This document shows, piece by piece, positions 26,415 to 35,105 of a stretch of 64,000 bases of DNA. Source of the DNA: Arthrobacter sp. YN (GTDB lineage: Bacteria > Actinomycetota > Actinomycetes > Actinomycetales > Micrococcaceae); contig NZ_CP022436.1 in the NCBI RefSeq assembly GCF_002224285.1, positions 1,054,001 to 1,118,000 on the forward strand, given 5' to 3'. Below the pieces are notes generated by a model, which saw only the letters and a list, made by a program, of their open reading frames with translations, made no database searches and was not told where the DNA came from. The position numbers and the translations under genes are program-made. The stretch's first letter is position 1. Each line of letters begins with the position of its first letter.

Positions 26415-27184
26415 TTTTGCGTAGCCGACAAGATGATGAGCAGCACCAAAGCGTTGTTGACGGAGTGCAGAAGTACGGGCGCCCAGAGATTCTGGTGGAA
26501 TCTTTTCAGAAGCGCCAAGGCGATGCCGAGCATAAAGAGATAAATAAAGGTCAACAGGACCAAGTGAACAGCGGCAAAGATTGCCGCTGATATTGCCACG
26601 GCTGCAAAGGGCCTGCAATGTTGCGTCAACCCGCTCAGGAAAGCTCCCCGAAAGAGGACTTCTTCCCAAAGCGGGGTCAACACAGCAGCGATGAGGACGG
26701 TCAGGCCAATCAGCGGCGCCGGAAGTTCAGCAACCCGGCCTAGCGCACCGTTGGAGGAATTGGACGCAGCGCCATCCACTCCGACGAGGCTGAGAACAGC
26801 CAGGAAGAGACCTTGGGCGCAGGCGGAAGCCACGATGGCTGTGGGAATCTGCCAGAGTAAGTGCAGCATGCGTGCGTCAAAGCGTCGAAATCCGAGCATG
26901 CCCGGAGTGAGCTTGTTTCTGCGAACCAAATGTACGAAAGTTGCCAGCATTGCGGCTGCTGTTGCCCCTCCGAGGATGACTGGAACAGCGGTTTCTGCAG
27001 TGAAATGAACCAGACCGGACAGTCCCGCCGCAACCACCGCCAGGCAAACTAGTGCAACGTACACAGCAATCCACATCAGGGCCCACAAAGCCTGTTTCAG
27101 TGATATTGCCGGAGGTGGTGAGGAAGTTGCTCCAAGCTGGTTAACAGAGTTAGTTGGCAACAGCATCCCCCGAGTGTTCATCAT
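26411..27184 (-). CDS. CPBP-family intramembrane metalloprotease
   Basis: A 257-residue membrane protein with about seven helices. The CPBP motif 1 LTPLWEEVLFRGAFLSGL carries the EExxxR catalytic pair at about residue 170, and motif 2 with His is in SAAIFAAVHLVLL; motif 3 (HSVNNALVL) is near the C-terminus. The superfamily includes CAAX prenyl endopeptidases and bacteriocin-immunity proteins. It is monocistronic, convergent with lhgO. Its cellular role is unknown. Confidence 0.93.
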   Translation of the reverse strand: MMNTRGMLLPTNSVNQLGATSSPPPAISLKQALWALMWIAVYVALVCLAVVAAGLSGLVHFTAETAVPVILGGATAAAMLATFVHLVRRNKLTPGMLGFRRFDARMLHLLWQIPTAIVASACAQGLFLAVLSLVGVDGAASNSSNGALGRVAELPAPLIGLTVLIAAVLTPLWEEVLFRGAFLSGLTQHCRPFAAVAISAAIFAAVHLVLLTFIYLFMLGIALALLKRFHQNLWAPVLLHSVNNALVLLIILSATQN

Positions 27185-27592
27185 GCGAGCCTAGCCGAGT
27201 AGTTAACAAGCTTGTGACCAGATGGAAACTGACCCCAAACCCAGGCTGGATACGGTTGCCGCATGATCGCTTCCCTGGCCTCGCTGGCAACCCGTCTCGG
27301 CACTACGTTGGGGGCCTGGATCGAGGCCGCCTACGTCCTGGATTGCTCTGAAATGGAGGCCGGGGACGAGCACCGTCTGGCGTGGCTGCCCGCGCTGAGC
27401 GGCGTGACGGTGGCCGGCGCCCAGGCCATCCAATCGCACACTGTGAGGGTGGCGCCGGAGCCATAGGGAACGCTGCGATAGCTGCCATATGTTGCGTTGG
27501 GCACACTATTCGTTGAACGCGGGGAGTATGCCCTAAACTGCTTCACTGAGGTGCCGGAATAGGCACTATGCAGCAACGAAAGCGAACCCTCA
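27185..27592. other. Non-coding gap of 408 bases
   Basis: Between the CPBP gene and the DUF4193 gene I see no convincing gene. A 67-codon rightward frame (27263-27466) lacks a ribosome site and a recognisable domain. TTGAAC at about 27512 and TAAACT 15 bases later may be the DUF4193 promoter. Confidence 0.4.
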
Positions 27593-27895
27593 ATGGCTAC
27601 TGATTACGACGCCCCGCGCAAGACCGAAGAAGACTCTCCGGCTGAATCTCTTGAGGCTCTTCAGGCATCCCGTGGCAACGCTGCACTGACTGCAGTCATC
27701 GACGTCGAAGAAAACGATACTGCCGAAGGAATCGACCTTCCCGGGGCTGATCTTTCCGGTGAAGAACTGACCGTCATTGTTGTCCCGGAGCAGTCGGACG
27801 AATTCACCTGTGGTTCCTGTTTCCTGGTCCGTCACCGGTCCCAGATTGCGCTCGAAAAGAACGGCCTCAAGTTCTGCAAGGACTGCGAAGGCTAG
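27593..27895 (+). CDS. DUF4193 domain-containing protein
   Basis: A 100-residue acidic protein. The C-terminus carries two CxxC pairs (FTCGSCFLVRHRSQ and FCKDCEG), a likely zinc ribbon, after an acidic linker (VDVEENDTAE region). DUF4193 is restricted to Actinobacteria and has no known function; small zinc-ribbon proteins of this type can act with RNA polymerase or sigma factors, but that is speculation. It is a single gene with its own upstream promoter-like hexamers. Confidence 0.92.
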   Translation: MATDYDAPRKTEEDSPAESLEALQASRGNAALTAVIDVEENDTAEGIDLPGADLSGEELTVIVVPEQSDEFTCGSCFLVRHRSQIALEKNGLKFCKDCEG

Positions 27896-28110
27896 ATAAC
27901 GCCCGGGTCTCGTTATCTTCGATCACGAACATGGGTGCGAAGACTCTGGAAACTGCCCGCGTCGGCCGTAAAAGCGGTTTTTGACGACCCTCCCGTGACC
28001 GCCTTGTTGCCCCTTTAACGGTTATGCGCCGAAGCGGCAACAACCAGTCCAAACTGGCTTGCGCCCTCCTACTGTTGAAGTATCAACTTCGCCTGAAGGG
28101 GGCACAAAAA

Positions 28111-28656
28111 ATGAGGAAAATTGGAGCGGGCCTGGCAGCCGTCCTGGCCGCAGCCGGACTCGGTCTGGCGGCACCGGGGCCGGCCTCGGCAGCATCCTAC
28201 TGCGGACTTTCCTGGGGGTCTTTGGCCAAGGCCGACCCCGACATGAGTTCCGCCAACGTCACCAATGTCCGCACGGGCCAACAGCCGTGTTTCGACCGTA
28301 TGGTGATCGACATGACCGGAAAAGTGGCCGGCTATTCCGTTCGATATGTTCCGGTAGTCACCCAGGACGCCACCGGCTACCCCATCCCCGTGCTTGGTGA
28401 CGCGGACCTGCAAGTAGTGGTGACTGCGCCGTCGTACAACCAGTACAGCCAGCCCACCTACCTGCCCGCAGCCAAAGCGGAGCTCTCCAACGTCTCCGGT
28501 TATCAGACCTTCCGCCAGGTGGTTTATGCCGGAAGCTTTGAGGGCACCACGAGCATTGGGCTGGGTGTCCGTGCCCGGCTTCCGTTCAGGGTCTTCACCT
28601 TGGATGGGCCCGACGGCGGCTCCCGCCTGGTAGTGGACGTCGCCCATCGCTGGTGA
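28111..28656 (+). CDS. Secreted AMIN-like domain protein
   Basis: A 181-residue protein with a Sec signal peptide (MRKIGAGLAAVLAAAG to about residue 29, cut near ASA). The mature part has two Cys residues (YCGLSWGS and QQPCFDRM) and a beta-rich region with PFRVFTLDGPDGGSRLVVDV, matching the actinobacterial AMIN-like secreted family. Function unknown; cell-wall association is plausible. Start at 28111 follows AAGGGGG. A terminator follows at 28686. Confidence 0.85.
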   Translation: MRKIGAGLAAVLAAAGLGLAAPGPASAASYCGLSWGSLAKADPDMSSANVTNVRTGQQPCFDRMVIDMTGKVAGYSVRYVPVVTQDATGYPIPVLGDADLQVVVTAPSYNQYSQPTYLPAAKAELSNVSGYQTFRQVVYAGSFEGTTSIGLGVRARLPFRVFTLDGPDGGSRLVVDVAHRW

Positions 28657-28685
28657 TTTAAGCCGCGGGGTCGCCGAGAACGTAC

Positions 28686-28732
28686 GAAAGCGGCCAGTTC
28701 GCCGGAACTTTCCGGGTGAACTGGCCGCTTTC
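28686..28732. terminator. Bidirectional terminator between AMIN-like and APC permease genes
   Basis: GAAAGCGGCCAGTTC and GAACTGGCCGCTTTC form a perfect 15-bp stem around a 17-base loop, between convergent genes. Confidence 0.88.
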
Positions 28733-28750
28733 CGGCGTTTTCGACGCTCG

Positions 28751-30289
28751 TTATTCAGGCACTACCAAAGCCGGGGTATCCTTCCGGATGGTCTCGCCGC
28801 GGAAGAAACCGGGCCGGACGCGGGACATGATCAGCATGACCACGGCGCCCAAAACCAGGATTCCGATGCCGAGGACGAATACCAGTCCCACTCCGAAGAT
28901 CTCGGACCCACTGCCAAACTCCGGAGCCCAGCTGTCCACTGCGGTCTGCAGGAACACCACGAACAGGCCTACGCCACCGAACAGCGGGCATACGAGCCGC
29001 AGGAAGAAGTTCCGTGCACTGGCGAACACGCTGTTACGGAAGTACCAAACACAGGCGATGGCCGTGAGCCCGTAGTAGAAGCAGATCATCAGGCCCAATG
29101 CCAGGATGGTGTCGTTCAGGACGTTCTCGCTGATCACGTGCATCACCGCGTAGAAGCCCGCGGACAGGACGCCGGCCGCAATGGTGGCGAAGCCCGGCGT
29201 CGAGAACTTCTTGCTCATAAGGCTGAAGCGTTCCGGCAGGGCGCCGTAGTGCGCCATGGCCAGCAGGCTCCGCGACGGCGATGTGAAGGTGGACTGCAGG
29301 GACGCAGCGGAGCTGGAGAGCACGGCGAGGGACATGAGGATTGCGAACGGACCCATCACCGGTGATGCGAGTGCGGTGAAGACATTGGCGTGGTTTTCCT
29401 CGTTGTTCAGGCCGATTCCTGTGTCACCCACGCCGGCGAACATCATGGTGGCGATGGTGACCAGCAGGTAGATGCCCAGGACGATGACGGCCGTAAGCGT
29501 GCCCGCAAGGCCGGCGGTCTTCTTGCCGTTGGCGGTTTCCTCGTTCACGGTCAGGCAGACATCCCAGCCCCAGTAGACGAAGATCGACAACGAGATGCCG
29601 GCTGCGATCTGGCCAAAGGTTTCGATCTTGGTGACGTCGAACCAGTCCCAGCTGAAGGGAACAGCTGTCTCGGACGTGGACCAGTTGGCGAATGCCATGC
29701 CCACGAAAAGTCCCAGGACCAGCAGTTGGAAGCCCACCAAGCCGTACTGCACAATCTTGGTGGTGTGCAGGCCGCGGTAGCTGATCCAGACCGCCAACGC
29801 CACGAAGACGAAGCATGTGGCCACGTTCAGGAGCTTGTTGGAGGCAAGATCGGCGAGCTCTGGTGAGCCGGTGGCCTGCGCCAGGAACAGGTAAAAGAAG
29901 TCCACGGCGACGCCCGCCAAGTTGGACAGGACAATGATGTTGGCCGCGAGCAAGCCCCAGCCGCCCATCCAGCCCACCCACGGTCCGAACGCCTTGGTGA
30001 CCCAGGTGAACGTGGTGCCGCTGTCCGGGGAATCAGCGTTGAGTTCCCTGTAGGCGAGCGACACCAAGATCATCGGGATGAAGCCGATCAGGAAGATCAC
30101 GGGCAGTTGCAGCCCCACTTCGTTGACCGTAGGGCCAAGGGCGCCCGTCAGCGTATACGCCGGGGCGATGGTTGAAATGCCAAGAACGACGACGGCGAGG
30201 AGCCCCAACTGCCCCGTCTTCAGTCCCTTGCCGCTGATGTCGTGCGACGTTGCAGCGTCGCTGCCGCTGCGGCGGATTGTCTGGCTCAT
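28751..30289 (-). CDS. APC-family amino acid or amine permease
   Basis: A 512-residue transporter with 12 or more hydrophobic segments. LGISTIAPAYTLTGALGPT in helix 1 and FTWVTKAFGPWVGWMGGWGL are APC superfamily blocks. A broken agmatine deiminase lies 13 bases upstream on the same strand, so agmatine, putrescine or a related amine is a reasonable substrate guess. The ribosome site AAAGGGCC is close to the ATG. It may now be transcribed from the old deiminase promoter near the operator at 30572. Confidence 0.92.
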   Translation of the reverse strand: MSQTIRRSGSDAATSHDISGKGLKTGQLGLLAVVVLGISTIAPAYTLTGALGPTVNEVGLQLPVIFLIGFIPMILVSLAYRELNADSPDSGTTFTWVTKAFGPWVGWMGGWGLLAANIIVLSNLAGVAVDFFYLFLAQATGSPELADLASNKLLNVATCFVFVALAVWISYRGLHTTKIVQYGLVGFQLLVLGLFVGMAFANWSTSETAVPFSWDWFDVTKIETFGQIAAGISLSIFVYWGWDVCLTVNEETANGKKTAGLAGTLTAVIVLGIYLLVTIATMMFAGVGDTGIGLNNEENHANVFTALASPVMGPFAILMSLAVLSSSAASLQSTFTSPSRSLLAMAHYGALPERFSLMSKKFSTPGFATIAAGVLSAGFYAVMHVISENVLNDTILALGLMICFYYGLTAIACVWYFRNSVFASARNFFLRLVCPLFGGVGLFVVFLQTAVDSWAPEFGSGSEIFGVGLVFVLGIGILVLGAVVMLIMSRVRPGFFRGETIRKDTPALVVPE

Positions 30290-30301
30290 GTGAGGCCCTT
30301 T

Positions 30302-30448
30302 CTAGATGGCCGAAGGCTGTTGCTGCGTGATGCAGTGCATGCCGCCGCCCCGGGTGAAGAGTTCGCGCGTGTCAACACCGATCACGCGGCGTCCGGGGTA
30401 GGGGTCGGCGAGAATGCGTTGTGCTTTCCCGTCCATGGGGTCGTTGAA
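30302..30448 (-). pseudogene. aguA: C-terminal remnant of agmatine deiminase
   Basis: About 48 residues remain: FNDPMDGKAQRIL, then GRRVIGVDTREL, then RGGGMHCITQQQP, the guanidino-deiminase C-terminus including the catalytic Cys. The preceding codons do not match the family, so the first ~300 residues have been deleted. Intact AguA converts agmatine to N-carbamoylputrescine. It keeps its natural position upstream of an amine permease. Confidence 0.8.
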
Positions 30449-30571
30449 ACTGCAGGGAACTTCTAATGATGGCGGGGTACGTGTCCCGGGCTCGACGCGG
30501 GCCCGGGAATGGGGGCTTCGAGGCAGGCAGGTTTCAATCATGGCGGCATGTACTCCGGTGAGACGACAGTC

Positions 30572-30596
30572 ACTAAATGAATAGCGTTCATTTAGT
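30572..30596. promoter_or_regulatory. TetR-type operator, regulator absent
   Basis: ACTAAATGAA, five bases, TTCATTTAGT: perfect 10-bp arms. It lies upstream of the aguA remnant and APC permease, and 138 bases upstream of the rightward DUF222 gene. AAATGAA/TTCATTT half-sites around this spacing are typical of TetR-family sites. No TetR gene adjoins it. Confidence 0.7.
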
Positions 30597-30733
30597 ATGG
30601 CGCGAGTCACTCCCAAAGTGCAAGGCGCGAACCGAACGGCTTCCAATCATGACCGGCATCCGGTCCGGGGATGGTTCGCTCACTGGGTTGGGCGGGGGCT
30701 AAAAATGTCAGTGCTCCCTGCGAGAGTTGGGGT

Positions 30734-32056
30734 ATGAAGCAGATTCGGGAAGGGCAAGCGAGGACGGCGGTCTCTGCTGTGCCTCTTCCTGCTCTGTCTC
30801 GAGGGGTGGCTCAGGCCGGCACTGTCAGTGGCGATTTGATTGGTCAGTTGCGGGTGTTGGAGGAGATGAAGTCGGCTATTTCCGGTTTGCAGGCGCAGAT
30901 TGCTGTGGCGTTTGATCTGGCGCAGCGGGTTGAGCAGGCCGAGGCCGGGTTGCCTGAGGCGGAGCGTGGCAAGGGTGTGGGTGCGCAGGTGGCGTTGGCG
31001 CGGCGGGAATCACCGAACCGGGGATCCAGGTTGGTGGGTTTGGCCAGGGCACTGGTGCTGGAGATGCCACACACGCTGGCGGCGTTGAACTCCGGCCGGT
31101 TGAACGAGTGGCGGGCCACACCGCTCGTAAAGGAAACAGCCTGCCTCAGTGTTGAGGACCGGGCCGCGGTGGATGAGGAACTGGCTCCCGACACCGGGAC
31201 TTTCGACGGGAAAGGCGACAAAGCGATTATCGCGGCCGCCAAGGCCGCCGCCTACCGGCGCGATCCTCGGTCGGTGGCTCAACGGGCCAGCCATGCCGCA
31301 AGTGAGCGGATGGTGAGCCTGCGCCCGGCGCCGGACACCATGACGTACCTGACAGCGTTGTTGCCGGTGGCCCAAGGCGTGGCGGTCTATGCTGCGTTGA
31401 CTCGTGGTGCGGATTCGGCCCGTTCCAGTGGTGATCCCCGGGGCCGTGGACAGGTCATGGCCGACACCCTGACCGAACGCATCACCGGCACCCCGGGCGG
31501 GGTTGCCGCGGTTGAACTCCAGCTCGTCATGACCGACCGGACCCTCTTCGAGGGCGATTCCGAACCCGCCCGGCTCCACGGCTACGGCATCGTCCCCGCA
31601 CCTTGGGCAAGAACCCTGATCGGTGCGGAAGAACCCCACACCCGGGTCGGGGCAAACGCCGCGACAGCGCAGGATCAAAACTTTACGGTCTGGGTCCGGC
31701 GGCTCTACACCGCACCCGGGAGCGGGGAACTCCTGGCCATGGACTCCAAAGCCAGGCTCTTCCCACACCGACACCGGCGATTCATCCAAGCCCGCGACCA
31801 CACCTGCCGCACCCCGTACTGCGACGCGCCCATCCGGCACATCGACCACATCGTGCCCTGGCACTCCGGCGGAACCACCACCCTGGACAACGCAGCCGGA
31901 CTCTGCGAAGCCTGCAACCACACCAAAGAAAACCCCGGCTGGACCGCCACACCCCTACCCGCAGAAACCCACACACTGCACATCAGCACACCCACCGGAC
32001 ACACCTACCAATCCAAAGCCCCACCACTCCCCGGACACCGACCCTCCAGAACGTGA
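30734..32056 (+). CDS. DUF222/HNH endonuclease-like protein (13E12 family)
   Basis: A 440-residue protein. The long DUF222 helical region occupies about residues 20-320 and the HNH nuclease motif is at the C-terminus: RDHTCRTPYCDAPIRHIDHI, then HSGGTTTLDNAAGLCEACN. Such proteins occur in many near-identical copies in actinobacterial genomes (13E12 repeats in Mycobacterium) and behave like dispersed elements, though no mobility has been shown. Base use shifts toward unusually GC- and C-rich codons in the last 300 bases. Function unknown. Confidence 0.88.
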   Translation: MKQIREGQARTAVSAVPLPALSRGVAQAGTVSGDLIGQLRVLEEMKSAISGLQAQIAVAFDLAQRVEQAEAGLPEAERGKGVGAQVALARRESPNRGSRLVGLARALVLEMPHTLAALNSGRLNEWRATPLVKETACLSVEDRAAVDEELAPDTGTFDGKGDKAIIAAAKAAAYRRDPRSVAQRASHAASERMVSLRPAPDTMTYLTALLPVAQGVAVYAALTRGADSARSSGDPRGRGQVMADTLTERITGTPGGVAAVELQLVMTDRTLFEGDSEPARLHGYGIVPAPWARTLIGAEEPHTRVGANAATAQDQNFTVWVRRLYTAPGSGELLAMDSKARLFPHRHRRFIQARDHTCRTPYCDAPIRHIDHIVPWHSGGTTTLDNAAGLCEACNHTKENPGWTATPLPAETHTLHISTPTGHTYQSKAPPLPGHRPSRT

Positions 32057-32131
32057 TGCAGGGAAGTAGCAACAGCTGCCCGGATGGGGATCCGATGGGC
32101 CTTTTCGCTTCCGCTGCCGGGTCGCTTACGT

Positions 32132-32911
32132 CTAGTGAGCCAGCGTCGGCAAAGTAAGGATTTCGGCTTCACCGTCGGTGATGGCGATGGTGTGTTCGCT
32201 GTGCGCTGTGCGGCAGCCGGTCACGCTTCGGAGCGTCCAGCCGTCCGCGTCTGTGACCAATTGTGCGGTGTCTGCCATCACCCAGGGCTCCAAAGCGAGT
32301 AGCAAGCCGGGGCGGAGTTTGTATCCGCGGCCGGGCCGTCCCATGTTGGGAACGTGGGGATCTTGATGCATGGTTGACCCGATGCCGTGGCCGCCGAACT
32401 CGGTGTTGACGGGGTAGCCGGCGTCAGTGAGGACCGAACCGATGGCATAAGAGATGTCTCCGATGCGGGCTCCTGGCCGGGCAGCCGCAATCCCGGCTCG
32501 CAGGGCACGCTCGGTGGCGTCAATCATTGCAACGCTCTCGGATGGCTTGGATTCACCCACAATGAAGCTGATGGCCGAGTCGGCTGCGATTCCATCTTTC
32601 AAGACAGCCAGATCGAGGGTCAGCAGGTCGCCGTCGGCCAGTGCGTAGTTTCGGGGCAGGCCGTGCAGGACGGCGTCGTTGACACCTGTGCAGATGTAGT
32701 GGCCGAATGGTCCGCGGCCAAAGGAAGGAGCATAGTCGACGTAACAGGAGACGGCCCCGGCTTCGAGGATCATGGACTTTGCCCATCGGTCTATGTCCAG
32801 GAGATTTGTGCCCACTGTTGCCCGGCTTTTCAGCGTCTGCAGGATGTTGGCAACCAGCGCGCCTGCCTCTTTTGCCCGGTCCAGTTCGGTGGGGCTCAGG
32901 ATCTCAATCAT
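32132..32911 (-). CDS. map: Type I methionine aminopeptidase
   Basis: The 259-residue enzyme removes the initiator Met from nascent proteins. The pita-bread metal ligands are visible: GDLLTLDLAV (first Asp), ADSAISFIV (second Asp), GGHGIGSTMHQDPHVPN (His) and LALEPWVM and SEHTIAI (Glu residues). GVNDAVLHGLPR is the S1-pocket His region. Start at 32911 follows AAAGGTG. It is divergent from the broken XRE regulator. Actinobacteria commonly have two or more copies; this one lacks an N-terminal zinc extension. Confidence 0.93.
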   Translation of the reverse strand: MIEILSPTELDRAKEAGALVANILQTLKSRATVGTNLLDIDRWAKSMILEAGAVSCYVDYAPSFGRGPFGHYICTGVNDAVLHGLPRNYALADGDLLTLDLAVLKDGIAADSAISFIVGESKPSESVAMIDATERALRAGIAAARPGARIGDISYAIGSVLTDAGYPVNTEFGGHGIGSTMHQDPHVPNMGRPGRGYKLRPGLLLALEPWVMADTAQLVTDADGWTLRSVTGCRTAHSEHTIAITDGEAEILTLPTLAH

Positions 32912-32979
32912 TCGGCACCTTTCTCGTATGTAACCAATAACTATCCCGGCCATATTATCCCGGTATTACAATTGGAGCC

Positions 32980-33281
32980 ATGGTCAGGTTGCCGCTAACA
33001 CCCGCAGAGGCCGAGCGCGGACAGCGTCTTGGTGCCCTGCTGCGTCGCGCCCGGGTGACCGCTCGATGCTCGAGACCGCCCTTGATGCCCGAGTCTCCCC
33101 GGAAACGCTCCGGAAGATCGAGTCGGGCAGGGTGGCTACTCCGGCGTTTCCCACGGTGGCCGCGATTGCTGACGTCCTTGGGTTGTCCCTTGATGAGGTG
33201 TGGTCAGAGATCAACCGCCCTGCGCCCGATGCTGAGCCGGCAGCTTCCCGCCGGAACGCTCGGGAATGGCTTGCCTCCTAG
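32980..33281 (+). pseudogene. XRE-family regulator, frameshifted
   Basis: Frame 1 from 32980 (GGAG six bases upstream) gives MVRLPLTPAEAERGQRLGAL then LRRAR and then loses sense. A second frame gives MLETALDARVSPETLRKIES and a normal helix-turn-helix ending DEVWSEINRP. One extra G at about 33053-33055 (CGGGTG to CGGGGTG) would join them as RARGDRSMLE. So this ~100-residue repressor is split by a one-base deletion or sequencing error. ATG 33066 could still give a truncated 71-residue protein without a full DNA-binding domain. Confidence 0.82.
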
Positions 33282-33299
33282 TCCCACCGGGCGCCCTTC

Positions 33300-33881
33300 C
33301 TATCGCTTGGGGCGTGCCCGCACGTGAAGGCGTTCGCCTTGCTGGCCGAACAGGGTAAGGAGCTCGACGGGCTCTGACGTGGCACTGGCAAACCAGTGCG
33401 GAGTTCTGGTATCGAATTCCGCCACCTCGCCCGGCTTGAGGACAAAGTCGTTCCCACCCAGCACCAGCCGGAGCTTGCCGTTGAGGACATACACCCAGTC
33501 GTAGCCCTCATGTGATTGCGGCGTCGGGGTTTCTTTGCCCGTGCCACTCTTCAGGATCATTTTGAACGCCTGGATTCCGCCGGGACGTCGAGTCAAAGGA
33601 ACGGCGGTTCCCCACTCGTGAACGTGCGGCTTGAGGTGAATCCGCGGATCACCTGTTTGCGGGGCGTCAATCAATTCTTCGAGGGGGACTTGATGCAGCC
33701 TCGCTATGGGGAGGAGAAGCTCCAGTGTTGGCTTGCGTTGGCCCGATTCCAACCTGGACAGCGTGCTGACGGAAATGCCCGTCCCTTCCGAGGCTTCTGC
33801 GAGGGTCACGTTGCGCTGTGTCCGCATGGCGCGCAGGCGAGGGCCGACGGCGTCGAGCACGGTGCTGAAATCGGTAGTCAT
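33300..33881 (-). CDS. XRE-cupin transcriptional regulator
   Basis: A 193-residue regulator: an N-terminal helix-turn-helix (VTLAEASEGTGISVSTLSRL, about residues 25-44) and a C-terminal cupin (about residues 115-190; HEGYDWVYVLNGKLRLVLGG, then LKPGEVAEFDTRTPHWF). Such proteins bind a small metabolite in the cupin barrel. It diverges from the thioredoxin-reductase-like gene, with a perfect palindrome eight bases from its own start that should control both. Start 33881 begins MTTDFST. Confidence 0.93.
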   Translation of the reverse strand: MTTDFSTVLDAVGPRLRAMRTQRNVTLAEASEGTGISVSTLSRLESGQRKPTLELLLPIARLHQVPLEELIDAPQTGDPRIHLKPHVHEWGTAVPLTRRPGGIQAFKMILKSGTGKETPTPQSHEGYDWVYVLNGKLRLVLGGNDFVLKPGEVAEFDTRTPHWFASATSEPVELLTLFGQQGERLHVRARPKR

Positions 33882-33888
33882 GCCCACA

Positions 33889-33907
33889 GTTTGCCATATT
33901 GGCAAAC
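33889..33907. promoter_or_regulatory. Operator between XRE-cupin gene and oxidoreductase
   Basis: GTTTGCCA, three bases, TGGCAAAC: a perfect 19-bp palindrome. Its edge is eight bases before the regulator start, so it probably overlaps that gene's promoter or ribosome-binding region. Confidence 0.8.
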
Positions 33908-33983
33908 TTCCTTGCTGATTCATTCAGTCATGGCCAACCATGGAAGGAGCGGCGAACGGCCGCTGGATACGCCTGGAGGCACA

Positions 33984-34991
33984 GTGAGCGAAGAAGTAAC
34001 AGACCGTCAGATGGCCGGGGAGTATGACGTCGTTGTGGTGGGGGGTGGCGCAGCTGGGTTAAGTGCCGCCGCGACGCTGGGCAGGGCCTTGCGGTCCGTT
34101 CTCGTCATCGACGCCGGAGAGCCCCGGAACGCGCCCGCCGCCGGGGTTCACGGATTCCTATCCCGGGACGGAATCGACCCGCGGGAACTGCTGGAACTGG
34201 GGCGGACCGAAGCCCGGCACTACGGGGCGGACGTCGTGGAGGGCGTAGCCGTTGCGGCACGTTCGACGGCGGACCTCACCGCCGGAGCGGAACCCGCCTT
34301 CGAGGTGGAGTTGGCGGACGGCCGGACCGTGGGTGCCCGCCGCTTGCTGGTCACCACGGGTTTGACGGACGTCCTCCCGGACATCGAGGGCATCCGGGAA
34401 CGGTGGGGCCGCGATGTCCTGCATTGTCCCTACTGCCATGGCTGGGAGGTCCGGAACAAGGCGATTGGAATTTTGGGCTCAGGGCCGATGGCTTTGCACC
34501 AGACACTGCTGTTCCGTCAATGGAGCCCCAACATCACGCTTTTCCTCAATGACGTCGTGGAACCGACGGAAGAAGAATGGGAACAACTTGCTGCCCGATC
34601 CATCACTGTGGTGGACGGCAAAGTCCAAGCGCTGGAAGTCGCTGACGACGCGTTGAGGGGTGTTGTCCTGGCTACGGGCAAAGTGATCCCCATGGAAGCT
34701 GTGGTGACCGGACCGCGTTTGGAGGCCAGGTCCACTGTGCTCGAGTCTTTGGGAGTTCCGTCGGTGGAGCACCCCATGGGCGTAGGAAGCCACGTGGAAG
34801 TAAACCCGATGGGCGGCGCAACATCGGTGCCAGGTGTCTGGGCTGCGGGAAACGTCGCGGATCTCATGGGGCAGGTCATGGCTTCTGCTGCGTCAGGAGT
34901 CATGGCGGGCGCTGCCATCAACGCCGATCTCATCATGGAGGAGACCACGTCGGCTGTGCGGGAAGCGCGCCAGGCAGCTCTATCCCACTAG
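33984..34991 (+). CDS. NAD(P)/FAD-dependent oxidoreductase, thioredoxin-reductase-like
   Basis: A 335-residue two-dinucleotide flavoprotein. The FAD motif DVVVVGGGAAGLSAAATLG is near residue 14, the redox pair CPYCHGWE near residue 145, an NADP motif GILGSGPMALHQTLL follows, and GVWAAGNVADLMGQV closes the FAD site. The CPYC pair sits where TrxR carries CATC, so disulfide chemistry is likely; the partner is unknown. I chose GTG 33984 because GGAGG is four bases before it; an ATG at 33930 would add an unsupported leader lying near the operator. Regulation is presumably by the divergent XRE-cupin protein. Confidence 0.9.
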   Translation: MSEEVTDRQMAGEYDVVVVGGGAAGLSAAATLGRALRSVLVIDAGEPRNAPAAGVHGFLSRDGIDPRELLELGRTEARHYGADVVEGVAVAARSTADLTAGAEPAFEVELADGRTVGARRLLVTTGLTDVLPDIEGIRERWGRDVLHCPYCHGWEVRNKAIGILGSGPMALHQTLLFRQWSPNITLFLNDVVEPTEEEWEQLAARSITVVDGKVQALEVADDALRGVVLATGKVIPMEAVVTGPRLEARSTVLESLGVPSVEHPMGVGSHVEVNPMGGATSVPGVWAAGNVADLMGQVMASAASGVMAGAAINADLIMEETTSAVREARQAALSH

Positions 34992-35105
34992 TTCGGGTGC
35001 AGCCGCGCCGCGCACAGTGATCCAGCCGATCACAAAGCACAAAACCATCGACGTGCAGGCCCGGTCAGAGGACGATTAAGGGACAGCCGTTAAAGGAGGT
35101 TGGGT

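Noticed and set aside
27263-27466. 67-codon rightward frame before the DUF4193 gene
   Set aside because: No ribosome site and no recognisable domain; kept only as part of the non-coding gap.
30734-32056. DUF222/HNH gene as an active mobile element
   Set aside because: No terminal repeats or target duplications are seen; the dispersed-repeat nature of the family is from general knowledge only.
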